DNA of 64,000 bases. Source: Oscillospiraceae bacterium. Its GTDB lineage: Bacteria; Bacillota; Clostridia; Oscillospirales; Acutalibacteraceae. The stretch is from contig SVOJ01000005.1 of assembly GCA_015066385.1 (NCBI GenBank), forward strand, positions 1-64,000, in the 5' to 3' direction. The stretch's first letter is position 1. Each line of letters begins with the position of its first letter. The notes beneath the pieces were generated by a model that did no database searches, was not told the origin of the DNA, and saw only the letters and a program-made list of their open reading frames with translations. A program made the translations under genes and the position numbers. Positions 1 through 8,092 of the stretch are shown piece by piece.

Positions 1-235
1 AGTAGCTGCCGTCGGCAATGCCTGCGGTCGGCAAGCCGGCAACCGCTGTTTCATCGGCAACGAAGTACCCGACAAGGCAGTCGCACTGCTGCACTGCCGC
101 CTGAGCCACGGCATCCGATACCGTCAGCTCCACACCGACAGGCAGACTGTAAACCGTGCGCTCGCCGTTCTCCTTTACTGCTACGTCCACCGTGCCGCAT
201 ACCTGCGACCCGGTGATGATGGTTAATTTGGTCAT
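1..235 (-). CDS. phage structural-region protein, partial (N-terminus only)
   Basis: The reading frame starts at an ATG read from 235 down and stays open through the left edge, giving 78 residues that begin MTKLTIITGS. The ribosome binding site GGAGGACTTATT lies just upstream. It is the last visible gene of the minus-strand phage head and connector operon, after a 24-codon gene and the 110-residue protein. The visible part has no membrane segment or motif that I recognise. The position downstream of the probable tail hub gene suggests a tail or virion-associated protein, but that is inference from context only. Confidence 0.6.
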   Translation of the reverse strand, partial: MTKLTIITGSQVCGTVDVAVKENGERTVYSLPVGVELTVSDAVAQAAVQQCDCLVGYFVADETAVAGLPTAGIADGSY

Positions 236-253
236 AATAAGTCCTCCTTTATT

Positions 254-328
254 TTATGTTTTTTCTTCCTCGATGTTACAAGGAATCTCAATTGCCGAAA
301 AATCTTCCGGCACATAAATCGTCTGCAT
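254..328 (-). CDS. very small phage ORF (24 aa)
   Basis: A 24-codon frame, MQTIYVPEDFSAIEIPCNIE followed by EEKT, starts at 328 behind a good GGAGGTG site and stops at 254, so it fills the gap between the 110-residue protein and the edge-truncated gene. The spacing is typical for this tightly packed operon, where every other gap is also only a ribosome binding site. The product is acidic and has no recognisable domain. It may be a real small structural peptide, or a translated leader coupling its neighbours. Confidence 0.45.
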   Translation of the reverse strand: MQTIYVPEDFSAIEIPCNIEEEKT

Positions 329-332
329 CCGC

Positions 333-665
333 TTACACCTCCGTTGTTGCTGCATATACACAAAGCACATTATCTGATGCGGGCATCAAGCAGTGCAGCG
401 CACCGTCTTCATCCTGCAAAAGCAATTCCCATGTGTAGATCCCGGGCAAAATATCCAGATCCCGCAAATCGCAATAAATCGTTGCATGTCCGTCAACATA
501 CGTGTTCGGGCTGTCCGGCGACATACTGTGTTCAAGCAGAACCGAACCCTGATTTGTTGCAACCACTGCCCTGAAAATGACCCGTTGTCCCTGTGTCAAT
601 CTGCGGTTTCGCAAAACAAAATCTGCCTCAATAACACAATTTTCACCTACGTTGATTCTTGCCAT
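333..665 (-). CDS. phage structural protein, Ig-like/baseplate N-terminal type (tentative)
   Basis: A 110-residue protein with a beta-rich pattern. The central stretch YVDGHATIYCDLRDLDILPG followed by IYTWELLLQ resembles the N-terminal beta-sandwich of baseplate upper (BppU-like) and other minor structural proteins of Gram-positive phages, in which a segment describes an extensible range or offset. That resemblance is by eye and weak. It sits directly downstream of the 254-residue coiled-coil protein and upstream of the 24-codon ORF, in the same direction as the capsid genes. The start at 665 has AAGGAGGG about six bases upstream. No signal peptide or membrane segment is present, as expected for a virion component. 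Confidence 0.6.
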   Translation of the reverse strand: MARINVGENCVIEADFVLRNRRLTQGQRVIFRAVVATNQGSVLLEHSMSPDSPNTYVDGHATIYCDLRDLDILPGIYTWELLLQDEDGALHCLMPASDNVLCVYAATTEV

Positions 666-676
666 CCGATCCCTCC

Positions 677-1441
677 TTATCCGCGGCCCGTCAACGCTTT
701 GATGATCTGATTCTTACCTTTTTCCGAAATCTGCCCGTAGGCGATCTGGCGGTTCAGATAATTCAAAAGCGCTGCATAGCCGTAATAGTAATATGTTTCT
801 TCCGCCGTATTCTGAATGGTCACACTGATTTTTTCGGGTGCATTTTCTTTTTCTTTTGCCGCCGCCTGCAAATCGGATATATCCACGCCCGCCGCTTCAA
901 GGTAAGAAAAGTCCCCGAGTTGCGCCATCTTGTAAGCAAACGAAAGAATGTCCTGCTGTTTGTCATAAGCGGCTTTTTCGGCAGTCTGTTCTCTTTCATA
1001 TGCCTCTTGCTCCGCTTCCTGCAAGCGATCATATTCCTCTTTTTCGCGATCGGATATCAATTTGTAAAGATCAGCCTTGCGATCGTTTTCCTGCTTGTAA
1101 CGGTCATAGGCATTTTCATAGATCTGCAAGCCTTTGTCCTGCAATGCGAGCATATAATCATCATAGGTCTGTGCAGCAACCGACTGTGCATAGGAATTGG
1201 CATATCCGCCCGTAAGCGATGCCGCTTTGCCGAAAGCATCGGCGGCGGCATCTTCGCCCTGACGGCTGTAAGAATCGCGATACTGCCGATACAGTGCATC
1301 CGCATTCAGATCGAATTCAAACGGTTGTGTTTGCAAGAGTTCTTCCAGCAATGTATCACGCAGAATACCCGGATCGCCGTTGACGGTATCGAGGGACTGC
1401 TCCTGCAGCAACTCCTCTTCATTTTTCTTTTTATTGCTCAT
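677..1441 (-). CDS. phage coiled-coil virion-associated protein
   Basis: 254 residues, strongly charged and helical. Residues about 65-185 are almost one long alpha-helix with many Glu, Lys, Gln and Ala. The stretch ASLTGGYANSYAQSVAAQTY is a pattern I associate with proteins encoded next to connector and tail genes in gut Clostridia phages; their exact role is not established to my knowledge. Candidates are an ejected or internal virion protein, or a chaperone-like assembly factor. The start codon overlaps the stop of the upstream 46-residue gene by ATGA, so the two are probably translationally coupled. Nothing in the sequence identifies an enzyme. Confidence 0.65.
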   Translation of the reverse strand: MSNKKKNEEELLQEQSLDTVNGDPGILRDTLLEELLQTQPFEFDLNADALYRQYRDSYSRQGEDAAADAFGKAASLTGGYANSYAQSVAAQTYDDYMLALQDKGLQIYENAYDRYKQENDRKADLYKLISDREKEEYDRLQEAEQEAYEREQTAEKAAYDKQQDILSFAYKMAQLGDFSYLEAAGVDISDLQAAAKEKENAPEKISVTIQNTAEETYYYYGYAALLNYLNRQIAYGQISEKGKNQIIKALTGRG

Positions 1442-1578
1442 GTTTCCTCCTTTGTGCGAGCCCGCAATTCACGCACGTCGGCACGAATTTCCTCCAACAA
1501 ACGCAAAATCTGTCTGTCGCTGAAATCCGGACGATCTCCTTTCATGAATTCGGCACTGCGCTCTCTTTCTTTATACAC
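1438..1578 (-). CDS. small phage protein (46 aa, GTG start)
   Basis: A 46-codon frame starting with GTG at 1578, behind AAAGGAG with seven intervening bases, and ending at 1438. It overlaps the end of the tail-hub-like gene by eight bases and the start of the 254-residue gene by four (ATGA), so it completes a chain of overlapping cistrons. The product is charged and helical, with the heptad-like stretch ILRLLEEIRADVRELRA in its second half, compatible with a short coiled coil. An internal ATG at 1545 is an alternative start but has a weaker ribosome binding site. Confidence 0.55.
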   Translation of the reverse strand: MYKERERSAEFMKGDRPDFSDRQILRLLEEIRADVRELRARTKEET

Positions 1579-3454
1579 GGCTTATTTCTCCTTTCGCATT
1601 TTCAAAGATGATTTCAACATCGCGGATTGTGCACTCACCGTGTCCGTAAAAATACAGTTGCACCGTCTCACACGGCAAAGCACTGACATGAAGTATTCTG
1701 CGGCGCAGGCCCATGCCTGTGAACCTGCCCAACTGCCTGCACTCCCCGCGATCGGTGCGCAGTTCAACACCGAAAAGTGAAGATTCACCCAATTCAAAAC
1801 GCACAGCGACCTCGCGGATACATTTTGTAGCCTGCGTTCCGCAATCAAGTTCATTGGTCAGTGCATACCAGCGCAGATCCGTTTCGCGCGCATAACCGTA
1901 ATCCGATTCCTGCGTTCCTTCCGTCAGAAGGCAGTTGGTGTATTTGTCAGGGGCATTCCAATCGCTGACGCAGATCATCATCCAGTAAAGACTGATCCCC
2001 GCGATCTGTGTGGTACTCGGAATACACAACATATAAAGGCTGTTACGCTGTGTGACGAAATACTGCACATCGATTGCATTATCCTCACAATGATAGGTGT
2101 CTCTTCCCGCCGTGAAAACAAACATACATTTTTCACCGTTCTGCCTGTGTGCGGCAAGATAATACTTTTCACCGATACAGCCGCCGACCGCATTTTCCAG
2201 AGCCGTGGGCGGAAAGCCGTCACACAGGCGGACTGTATAAATGCCGTTGGTACGGTAAACACCGTCCGTTCCGCAATAAACAACACTTGAACCAAGACGG
2301 GCAATGCTGCGCTCACATCCTGCACGGACACCTCTGCCCTCATTGTGGGCAATGCGAAAATCGGACGGCTGTTTGCCCGACACACAGAACACACTGTTCT
2401 CTTTGAAGAACACAATATCGTCATACAGCACGGCAGCCCCCGTAAAAGCCCCCGGCGTACCGACAGAAGCGCAGTAACAGTCATCTGCTCCCGTTCCGTA
2501 GCGGCTCCATGTCAAGGGGTCACCGAGTGCACTGCAGAAAATCTCATTGACAAATTCACCGTCGATATTTTCTCCGTAACGGCATCCCCAGATACGATTC
2601 CCGCAAACAACAGCGTGATCAATAACAGGAAAACGTCGCTGAATGTGCAACCCCTCTCCTTCGCTTGTATCCGCAAAAATGTCACCCCTGACCATGATGG
2701 CATTGTGTTCCGTCTTAAAAACACGGGCATTGTGCATATAAAACTGACCGGGTGCGGTGATGTCCACATAGTCGCCGACATGAAACTTTTCATGCAAACC
2801 TGTGAAGATAAAAAACCATCCGTCCTGTTCGAGCTGCACCCATTCGCCCGCCTCGTTTTTGTCCTTCAGAACGGCAGGAGAAACCGATGTGTCGACCCAT
2901 TGATAACTGTCATAGGGTACGGCAGGTTCGCTTGTGCCAACCACCGCAAGCCTTCTTTTGACGCCGTTTGTATCACAGCCACCCATATGAAACATAGGAC
3001 CGTTTATTATTACATGCGCAGCGGCGGCACGTTTTTGCCAGACACCCTGCGTATCCTTATGCAGAAGCACACCGTCGGGCACAACAAACAGATCCTTGCC
3101 GATAGGCAACAATTGCTTGCGATCACCTTCCTGCAAGGTAACATCTGAAAGCGGCTTACCGCCGATGTAAATTTTGGTTCCCGCAGTCCAGCACAGTCCC
3201 TCTTCCAACGAGCAAGCCCCGCTGATCGGATCATTGAGCACAAAGACACCGCTGTTGGTTTCATTCTGTTCTTCATTCAGCAGATGCCAACGTCCGCGGG
3301 GCGGTCGGGTCTTCCAGTGCGGTTTCCCGTCGCTTGTCAGATTGTACGCATCGTACAAAGTCTTCTCATCAGCAAATGAACTGCGGTCGATACCGTCCAT
3401 CTGTCCGATCTGAAAGTGTCGGCGGGTTATATTTTTTTGTTTCGCATAACGCAT
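1571..3454 (-). CDS. phage tail hub/nozzle-like (DNA stabilisation) protein, tentative
   Basis: 627 residues, the largest structural protein visible. It is rich in beta strands with repeated short blocks such as AVVCGNRIWGCRYGEN, VYCGTDGVYRTNGIY and VVGTSEPAVPYDSYQW, a layout typical of the beta-propeller hub or nozzle proteins that plug the connector in podoviruses (the P22 gp10 or T7 gp12 class). This is fold-level resemblance, not a sequence match. Position supports it: it follows terminase, portal, scaffold, capsid and adaptor genes in the usual order. It starts at 3454 behind AAGGAGGTG. The start MRYAKQKNITRRHFQIGQMD resembles N-termini of such proteins in Bacillota phages. Confidence 0.6.
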   Translation of the reverse strand: MRYAKQKNITRRHFQIGQMDGIDRSSFADEKTLYDAYNLTSDGKPHWKTRPPRGRWHLLNEEQNETNSGVFVLNDPISGACSLEEGLCWTAGTKIYIGGKPLSDVTLQEGDRKQLLPIGKDLFVVPDGVLLHKDTQGVWQKRAAAAHVIINGPMFHMGGCDTNGVKRRLAVVGTSEPAVPYDSYQWVDTSVSPAVLKDKNEAGEWVQLEQDGWFFIFTGLHEKFHVGDYVDITAPGQFYMHNARVFKTEHNAIMVRGDIFADTSEGEGLHIQRRFPVIDHAVVCGNRIWGCRYGENIDGEFVNEIFCSALGDPLTWSRYGTGADDCYCASVGTPGAFTGAAVLYDDIVFFKENSVFCVSGKQPSDFRIAHNEGRGVRAGCERSIARLGSSVVYCGTDGVYRTNGIYTVRLCDGFPPTALENAVGGCIGEKYYLAAHRQNGEKCMFVFTAGRDTYHCEDNAIDVQYFVTQRNSLYMLCIPSTTQIAGISLYWMMICVSDWNAPDKYTNCLLTEGTQESDYGYARETDLRWYALTNELDCGTQATKCIREVAVRFELGESSLFGVELRTDRGECRQLGRFTGMGLRRRILHVSALPCETVQLYFYGHGECTIRDVEIIFENAKGEISRV

Positions 3455-3466
3455 GGCCGCACCTCC

Positions 3467-3838
3467 TTAAAAATGCACCTGCACATTTTGCAACGGTGTG
3501 TGCGTACGGTTGTAATCTGCGGCAAAGGCATCGAACGTATTGGCATACAGTGTTGCGGCATTGTTGTACCGTTCGGCATTACCGCGCACAAGCTCTGTCT
3601 TTGATGAAAGATATTCGATATATATCTTGTCATACGGAAACGGTACAAGCAGCTGTGAGTCGCCCGGCGTGGCAAGGATATAGCCGGTAAAAGCTGTGGG
3701 CGGAGCTTCCTTGTAAAAGGAAAGAATTTCCTCATAAACGATGCCGTCAAGTTCCGAGAGCCATGCCAGTTTCTGCTCATAGGGGATCTCATTGGGATAC
3801 AGTGTATCAAAGCGGGCAATGGCTTGTCTGATCGTCAT
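3467..3838 (-). CDS. phage head-tail connector adaptor protein
   Basis: 123 residues. It begins MTIRQAIARFDTLYPNEIPY and contains KLAWLSELDGIVYEEI, LLVPFPYDKIYIEYLSSKTE and RYNNAATLYANTFDAFAADY. This pattern is familiar for small helical proteins encoded just after the major capsid gene in many Gram-positive phages, where they act as portal adaptors (gp6/gp11-like). The length fits that group. The gene lies between the 76-residue capsid-linked protein and the probable hub protein, the expected connector position. The start at 3838 has a GGAGAA site close upstream. There is no transmembrane segment. Confidence 0.75.
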   Translation of the reverse strand: MTIRQAIARFDTLYPNEIPYEQKLAWLSELDGIVYEEILSFYKEAPPTAFTGYILATPGDSQLLVPFPYDKIYIEYLSSKTELVRGNAERYNNAATLYANTFDAFAADYNRTHTPLQNVQVHF

Positions 3839-3849
3839 AGCCGTTCTCC

Positions 3850-4080
3850 TTATTCATTGGAAACGGCATTGATAAAACGCTCGGCTTCCATACCTGCCTG
3901 CACGGAATGGGCAATCACTTCCGCAAATGCCGGAGGAACATCTACGGTTTCACCCTTGCGAATGAGCATTCTTCTGCCGTTGACGGCAACAAACTGTGCA
4001 TCGTCATTCTTGTCGGTTCTGGGAATAAAAACAGGAACGGTTGCCTGTTCGGTTGCGGGATTCTTTTTCTTGTTTGCCAT
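3850..4080 (-). CDS. small capsid-associated phage protein
   Basis: 76 residues from ATG 4080. An upstream in-frame ATG at 4098 lies on top of the ribosome binding site (AAGGAG, ten bases before 4080), so the downstream start is preferred. A Lys-rich N-terminus, MANKKKNPATEQATV, is followed by a compact segment FVAVNGRRMLIRKGETVDVP and PAFAEVIAHS. This second half is a recurring pattern in short proteins encoded directly after phage capsid genes in Clostridia. Their role may be capsid decoration or head completion, but that is inference from position. Confidence 0.65.
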   Translation of the reverse strand: MANKKKNPATEQATVPVFIPRTDKNDDAQFVAVNGRRMLIRKGETVDVPPAFAEVIAHSVQAGMEAERFINAVSNE

Positions 4081-4155
4081 AATAAAAAACTCCTTCAAAA
4101 AATTATTTTTTCAACAGCGGAGTGCGGTGTATACCGCACTCCTTTTTAAATGTGA

Positions 4156-5433
4156 TCAGTTGGTTTCTGCGGTTGCAGAGAATTCACTGCCCGATTCATA
4201 GCGAAGCAGGTATTCTTCAATGAGTCGCTTTGCAACCTTGGTGGCTTTCCAGCCCACGGAACTTCTCTGGTTGAGCGGGTCGTTGCCGTAACCTCTCTGC
4301 TTGACGATGTGTTCAAGACCGCCGCCTTCGATGTCGGTGACACCGTAGGCATTTTCGCCCAGGAACAGTGTGCAGAATACGGCAGAGCCGTCCTTGCCGC
4401 CGCCGACGCCGCAGATGAGTGCATCTGCTTCAAGATTGTTCACGGCAGTGCCGAGTGTGAGCACGGTTTCACCGTTGGTGTTTGCAATGGCGGTGACGGT
4501 GTTTTCGATGCCGTTGACATAAACGGCGATCGGTTCGGCAAAGGTTGCGGGTGCAAGATTTTCGGTGATCGTTACCTTGCTTGCGGAAGCAGACACTGCA
4601 TTCTTGAGATGCAAACGGCTGAATCCGTCGGCAATTTCAGCCGGGCCGTAGATCTTGGCTTCGGTGGATTCAACGAAACGTACACCTGCAAGGGTACCGA
4701 CTTCACCGCGCAGAATGGTTTCGGGGTTTGCATACTTCTGAATGCCGACCCACTGCTCACCTGCATCCTGCATCAGATCATAAGCGACATACGGGTGGAT
4801 GATGGCAACATAGTGACTGCCGATTTTCGGTGCATTCATTGCCTTGAGTTCTGCCGCGGCACGGAACACATCCTTGACACGCAGACGGCAATTTTCCGAA
4901 ATATCCGCACGGGAAGTGATCTCCGTAACGGTATCGCCCTCCACGCAGGGTGCATAGCAAACGTTGGTACCGCCGATGATCTCGTTGCGAACAACGGTGT
5001 CAAGGGTCAGACCTGCCTGTCCTGCGAGTTCCTTGGTGGCTTCGACAATGGTGTTGTCCACGGCGGTAAGTTCCAGCATATCGGTCTGTTCGATGTAGTC
5101 ACCGTACTGATCCACCGTACAGGTCACACCCGTAACGGAAAGTTTGTTGCCGGCGGGGGTCACACCTTCGGTGATGGCCTTGAGTGCCTTGGGAAGACGC
5201 GAGAACTTACGGAACTGAATGGTTTTGCCGTTGTTGGCAGGGATGGGACGCTTCTGACCGAACTGCTCATGCACAAGATTTGCACTTGCAAGCGTGATGA
5301 GAGTCTTGTCATAAAATGTTTTCATTTCCGCAGAGAGCGAGGAAGAATCGGTAATATTGCCGTTTTCCATCAGACCGCCCGTGGTATTGATGACATCACC
5401 TGCGGCAAAAAACTGTAAATTAAAATGCTTCAT
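4156..5433 (-). CDS. major capsid protein, N4-gp56 family
   Basis: 425 residues from ATG 5433, which has AAAGGAG ten bases upstream; a longer frame to 5502 lacks a site. It forms the icosahedral head. The N4-gp56 family pattern is clear in residues about 20-130: MKTFYDKTLITLASANLVHE, KRPIPANNGKTIQFRKFSRL, LKAITEGVTP and VTCTVDQYGDYIEQTDML. The N-terminus reads MKHFNLQFFA, identical over NLQFFA to the cleavage motif of Prp protease in ribosomal protein L27 of Bacillota, so about ten residues are probably removed during assembly. The scaffold carries the same motif and prp lies two genes upstream. Confidence 0.92.
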   Translation of the reverse strand: MKHFNLQFFAAGDVINTTGGLMENGNITDSSSLSAEMKTFYDKTLITLASANLVHEQFGQKRPIPANNGKTIQFRKFSRLPKALKAITEGVTPAGNKLSVTGVTCTVDQYGDYIEQTDMLELTAVDNTIVEATKELAGQAGLTLDTVVRNEIIGGTNVCYAPCVEGDTVTEITSRADISENCRLRVKDVFRAAAELKAMNAPKIGSHYVAIIHPYVAYDLMQDAGEQWVGIQKYANPETILRGEVGTLAGVRFVESTEAKIYGPAEIADGFSRLHLKNAVSASASKVTITENLAPATFAEPIAVYVNGIENTVTAIANTNGETVLTLGTAVNNLEADALICGVGGGKDGSAVFCTLFLGENAYGVTDIEGGGLEHIVKQRGYGNDPLNQRSSVGWKATKVAKRLIEEYLLRYESGSEFSATAETN

Positions 5434-5464
5434 AAAAATGAATCTCCTTTCAAAGTGAAAAAAA

Positions 5465-6064
5465 TCAGAATGTAATTTTGTCGCCTTTGCCGACACGTTC
5501 AAGAATACGGATGATATCCCCCTGTGTCAGGTTATCGACGCGTTTTTCGGTCGGCAGACCCGCCTTGCGGTCGGAAAGTCCGTTTTCCTGCGGGCGGACT
5601 GCCGTGTTGTTCATGGCATTTGCCGTTTTTTCGGCGGCTTTGCGTGCGGCATACTGCATGGCGGCAGTGAGAATCTGCGGCAGATGCGTGACCTCATACG
5701 CCTGCCGTACGCTGACCCCTGCCCGAAGAAGCCTGCCGAAATCCTCATTGCCGTTATACAGTTCGGAAAAGGAAAAGGACGGATAAAATGCCTTGAGCCG
5801 TTCGCCCTGTGCCTGCCAGTCCTGCATACGCATTCTGCCGTCGGCAATGTGTTGTATCTGCTGCAAGGTCTTTTCATCCGGCTGTTGCGGTTCCGGCTCC
5901 TGTGTACCCTGCCCTGCAGGTTCCGTCTGCGGTTGTGCGACATCATCCGATTCGCCGGCGGAAGTGTTTTCATCCGTCGGTGCCTGTGTCTGCATAGCGG
6001 CATCAACTTCTGCACCGACTTCGGCGGCACCTTCCGCAAAAAACTGTAAATTCATGTTTTTCAT
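5465..6064 (-). CDS. phage capsid scaffold protein with N-terminal NLQFFA motif
   Basis: 199 residues from ATG 6064 (AAAGGAG seven bases upstream; the longer frame to 6100 lacks a site). It sits directly upstream of the capsid gene and has the composition of a scaffold: an acidic, Gln/Pro-rich disordered N-terminal third, then a helical region with AADGRMRMQDWQAQGERLKA-like charge (seen as HIADGRMRMQDWQAQGERLK), and a basic C-terminus ending RILERVGKGDKITF. The N-terminus MKNMNLQFFA shares the L27-type Prp cleavage motif with the capsid. Its ATG overlaps the prp stop (ATGA), so translation of protease and scaffold is probably coupled. Confidence 0.85.
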   Translation of the reverse strand: MKNMNLQFFAEGAAEVGAEVDAAMQTQAPTDENTSAGESDDVAQPQTEPAGQGTQEPEPQQPDEKTLQQIQHIADGRMRMQDWQAQGERLKAFYPSFSFSELYNGNEDFGRLLRAGVSVRQAYEVTHLPQILTAAMQYAARKAAEKTANAMNNTAVRPQENGLSDRKAGLPTEKRVDNLTQGDIIRILERVGKGDKITF

Positions 6065-6408
6065 GCTGTCATCTCCTTTCCGTTTATGTATCTGCGGCAT
6101 TCCAGATAAGGGCTGTACGCTTCTTCCAGACGGCAGAGTCCGTCATAGGCAAACTCAAATACCGTTTCGACCCCTGCTTTTGCAGGCACAGCGGTGGCTT
6201 CGGCACAAAAGGTCGCATCTGACCATGAGCAGAAATGCGTCTGCGCCATCCCCGTATTCTGCAGGTTGTCCAGTGCGATTTCCAACGCCCCGCACAGCGC
6301 CGAAATGCCCGCACAAACAATGTCCTTACCTTTTTCACCGTACCCCGCATGCCCCGAACAGCACAGGCAAAAAGTGTTTTCGTTGCGTTCAAAAACCACT
6401 TTTGTCAT
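6061..6408 (-). CDS. prp: phage-encoded Prp family cysteine protease
   Basis: 115 residues, the usual length of Prp, the cysteine protease that removes the N-terminal extension of ribosomal protein L27 in Bacillota. The catalytic His and Cys are both present, in GHAGYGEKGKDIVCAGISAL: His20 and Cys32, twelve residues apart as in the Staphylococcus enzyme. In this location it is not next to rplU or rpmA but inside a phage head operon, overlapping the portal stop (ATGA at 6405-6408) and the scaffold start (ATGA at 6061-6064). The scaffold and capsid both begin with NLQFFA, so the likely role is prohead processing. A host copy would be expected elsewhere in the genome. Confidence 0.93.
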   Translation of the reverse strand: MTKVVFERNENTFCLCCSGHAGYGEKGKDIVCAGISALCGALEIALDNLQNTGMAQTHFCSWSDATFCAEATAVPAKAGVETVFEFAYDGLCRLEEAYSPYLECRRYINGKEMTA

Positions 6409-8072
6409 TGCACACCTCCCGCAGGCATGGCAGGCATCATGCCCTGCTGTGCCTCGTAAGCTGCTCCGTTGCGCGAAACAGCGGCTACGATCTTATCCTT
6501 GTTTTCAATGTCAAGCAGTTCCAGACAAGCAAGAGCCTGTTTGTACCGTGCGGGATCGAACAGTCCCATCTGAAAAAAGTTGATCGCATCCTGGTTCTGC
6601 GCACTGCGCGAGAACGGATTCTGCTTATGCGCCTTCACACGAACATCAAACACGGGCATACGGTCACCGTAGACCACACCGAAATCGCTGACCTGCGGAC
6701 GGGCAAGCATACTGCTGTTGTCAAGCGATATGTACTGCGGTGCGCCGTTGGGATCGGTAATGCGAAGCAGACGCGGTGTGTTATAAAACTGACGGATCAG
6801 TTCGATAATCAATTCGCAAACCTGCACAAAGGCACGGTAAGAGGCGGCGATCATATCTCTGCCGACCTTGTTGCCCGATTCCTGCAAAGCGGAAATGGCA
6901 ACACCCGAAGTGACACCGCCCATCGTGCCGCCCTGAATAAAATCACGATTGGCACTGGTTTCCTTGAGTTCGTCAATTTTTGACTGCAGAACGGAAAGAT
7001 AAACACCCGACAACGGCTGTGCCGTGATTTCACGCAGACTTTCTTCCCCGAGGGATGAGCCGCTGACGTGAACAAAATCTTTGCTCCAGTCGGCAAATTC
7101 CGCTTCATTGACCGCACCGTCCGTACGGGCAAAATACCGCCTTCTTGCCGACATACGGGCATTGCGAAGAATTTCCGTACCAAGCACATCAATGGCCTCC
7201 TGTGCATCCTTCATCACATCAATAAAGCCGAAGCCGACCGGGGTTCCCTCTTCCTTGAACAGGGCATCAAAGACAAAGGGATATTTTCCGTGGTCATAAA
7301 ATCCGTTTGCAAAGCGGGGGTCGTTTTCGCTTGCAAACAAGACTTCGTGACCCACGAATTTGCAGTAATGCAGAACATTTTTGCCATTGACACGACGCTT
7401 ATAATACCAATCCACAACAGCGGATTTGTTATTGAGGTCTGCGTTATCGTCATTGACATATTGCCTGATATCCACAAGCGGTTGTTGCAGCTTCCCCGCC
7501 AGGAAGGGATATTCTTCGCACAGCACATCATTATCAACAATGCGCACATGGAACACATTGCGGCTGTCCTGCAAGGAGCGCACACCCGGTTCCCAGAACA
7601 GATTGAGCATATCGATCTGCGCGACTTCAACATCGCCTTTTCCGTTGTCTGCCTGATTGTTCCACAAAACGGCATAACACGCTGTGCCGTTTTTGAGCTT
7701 GTACATACACGCATCGGAATACACATTCTCAAATCCGTTGTTTTCCAGAATGACGGGAATGACACGGCTCAACAATTCTGCCGTCTGCACATCGGACTGC
7801 TCACGGGGAAGCACCGTACATTCGGGCAGTGCGTCCATGAAATCGGCATGCTTGTTGATAATGGAATTGAACAGCCATGCCGAAGCATTTTTACGGTTTG
7901 GATTATTTTTGCTGCGGTCCCAATGGCGCAGACGGAACCACATTTCGTTCTCGACAATACGCTGTTCAAGCGAAGTCTTGCCGCCCTTGTAGGTTTCAAG
8001 AATGTGTGCGGCCTGTTGCACCTGTCGGGCGGTGATGACGGGTGCGGGCTGTTCGTTTTTTGTTTTTTGCAT
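6405..8072 (-). CDS. phage portal protein
   Basis: 555 residues, of the size of podovirus-type portals. Features typical of that group include an N-terminal helical region with WFRLRHWDRSKNNPNRKNAS and AWLFNSIINKHADFMDALPE, a central region PFVFDALFKEEGTPVGFGFI followed by DVMKDAQEAIDVLGTEILRN, and the segment TSANRDFIQGGTMGGVTSGV preceding a long helix. The product forms the dodecameric ring at the packaging vertex and docks the terminase encoded just upstream. Start 8072 has AAAGGAG upstream. The stop overlaps prp by four bases. The reading frame is intact along its whole length. Confidence 0.88.
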   Translation of the reverse strand: MQKTKNEQPAPVITARQVQQAAHILETYKGGKTSLEQRIVENEMWFRLRHWDRSKNNPNRKNASAWLFNSIINKHADFMDALPECTVLPREQSDVQTAELLSRVIPVILENNGFENVYSDACMYKLKNGTACYAVLWNNQADNGKGDVEVAQIDMLNLFWEPGVRSLQDSRNVFHVRIVDNDVLCEEYPFLAGKLQQPLVDIRQYVNDDNADLNNKSAVVDWYYKRRVNGKNVLHYCKFVGHEVLFASENDPRFANGFYDHGKYPFVFDALFKEEGTPVGFGFIDVMKDAQEAIDVLGTEILRNARMSARRRYFARTDGAVNEAEFADWSKDFVHVSGSSLGEESLREITAQPLSGVYLSVLQSKIDELKETSANRDFIQGGTMGGVTSGVAISALQESGNKVGRDMIAASYRAFVQVCELIIELIRQFYNTPRLLRITDPNGAPQYISLDNSSMLARPQVSDFGVVYGDRMPVFDVRVKAHKQNPFSRSAQNQDAINFFQMGLFDPARYKQALACLELLDIENKDKIVAAVSRNGAAYEAQQGMMPAMPAGGVQ

Positions 8073-8092
8073 AGCAAATCTCCTTTCAAAAA

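Noticed and set aside
659..1780. Plus-strand frame of 373 codons across phage genes
   Set aside because: Opposite strand to a tight overlapping phage operon with good ribosome binding sites; no recognisable domain.
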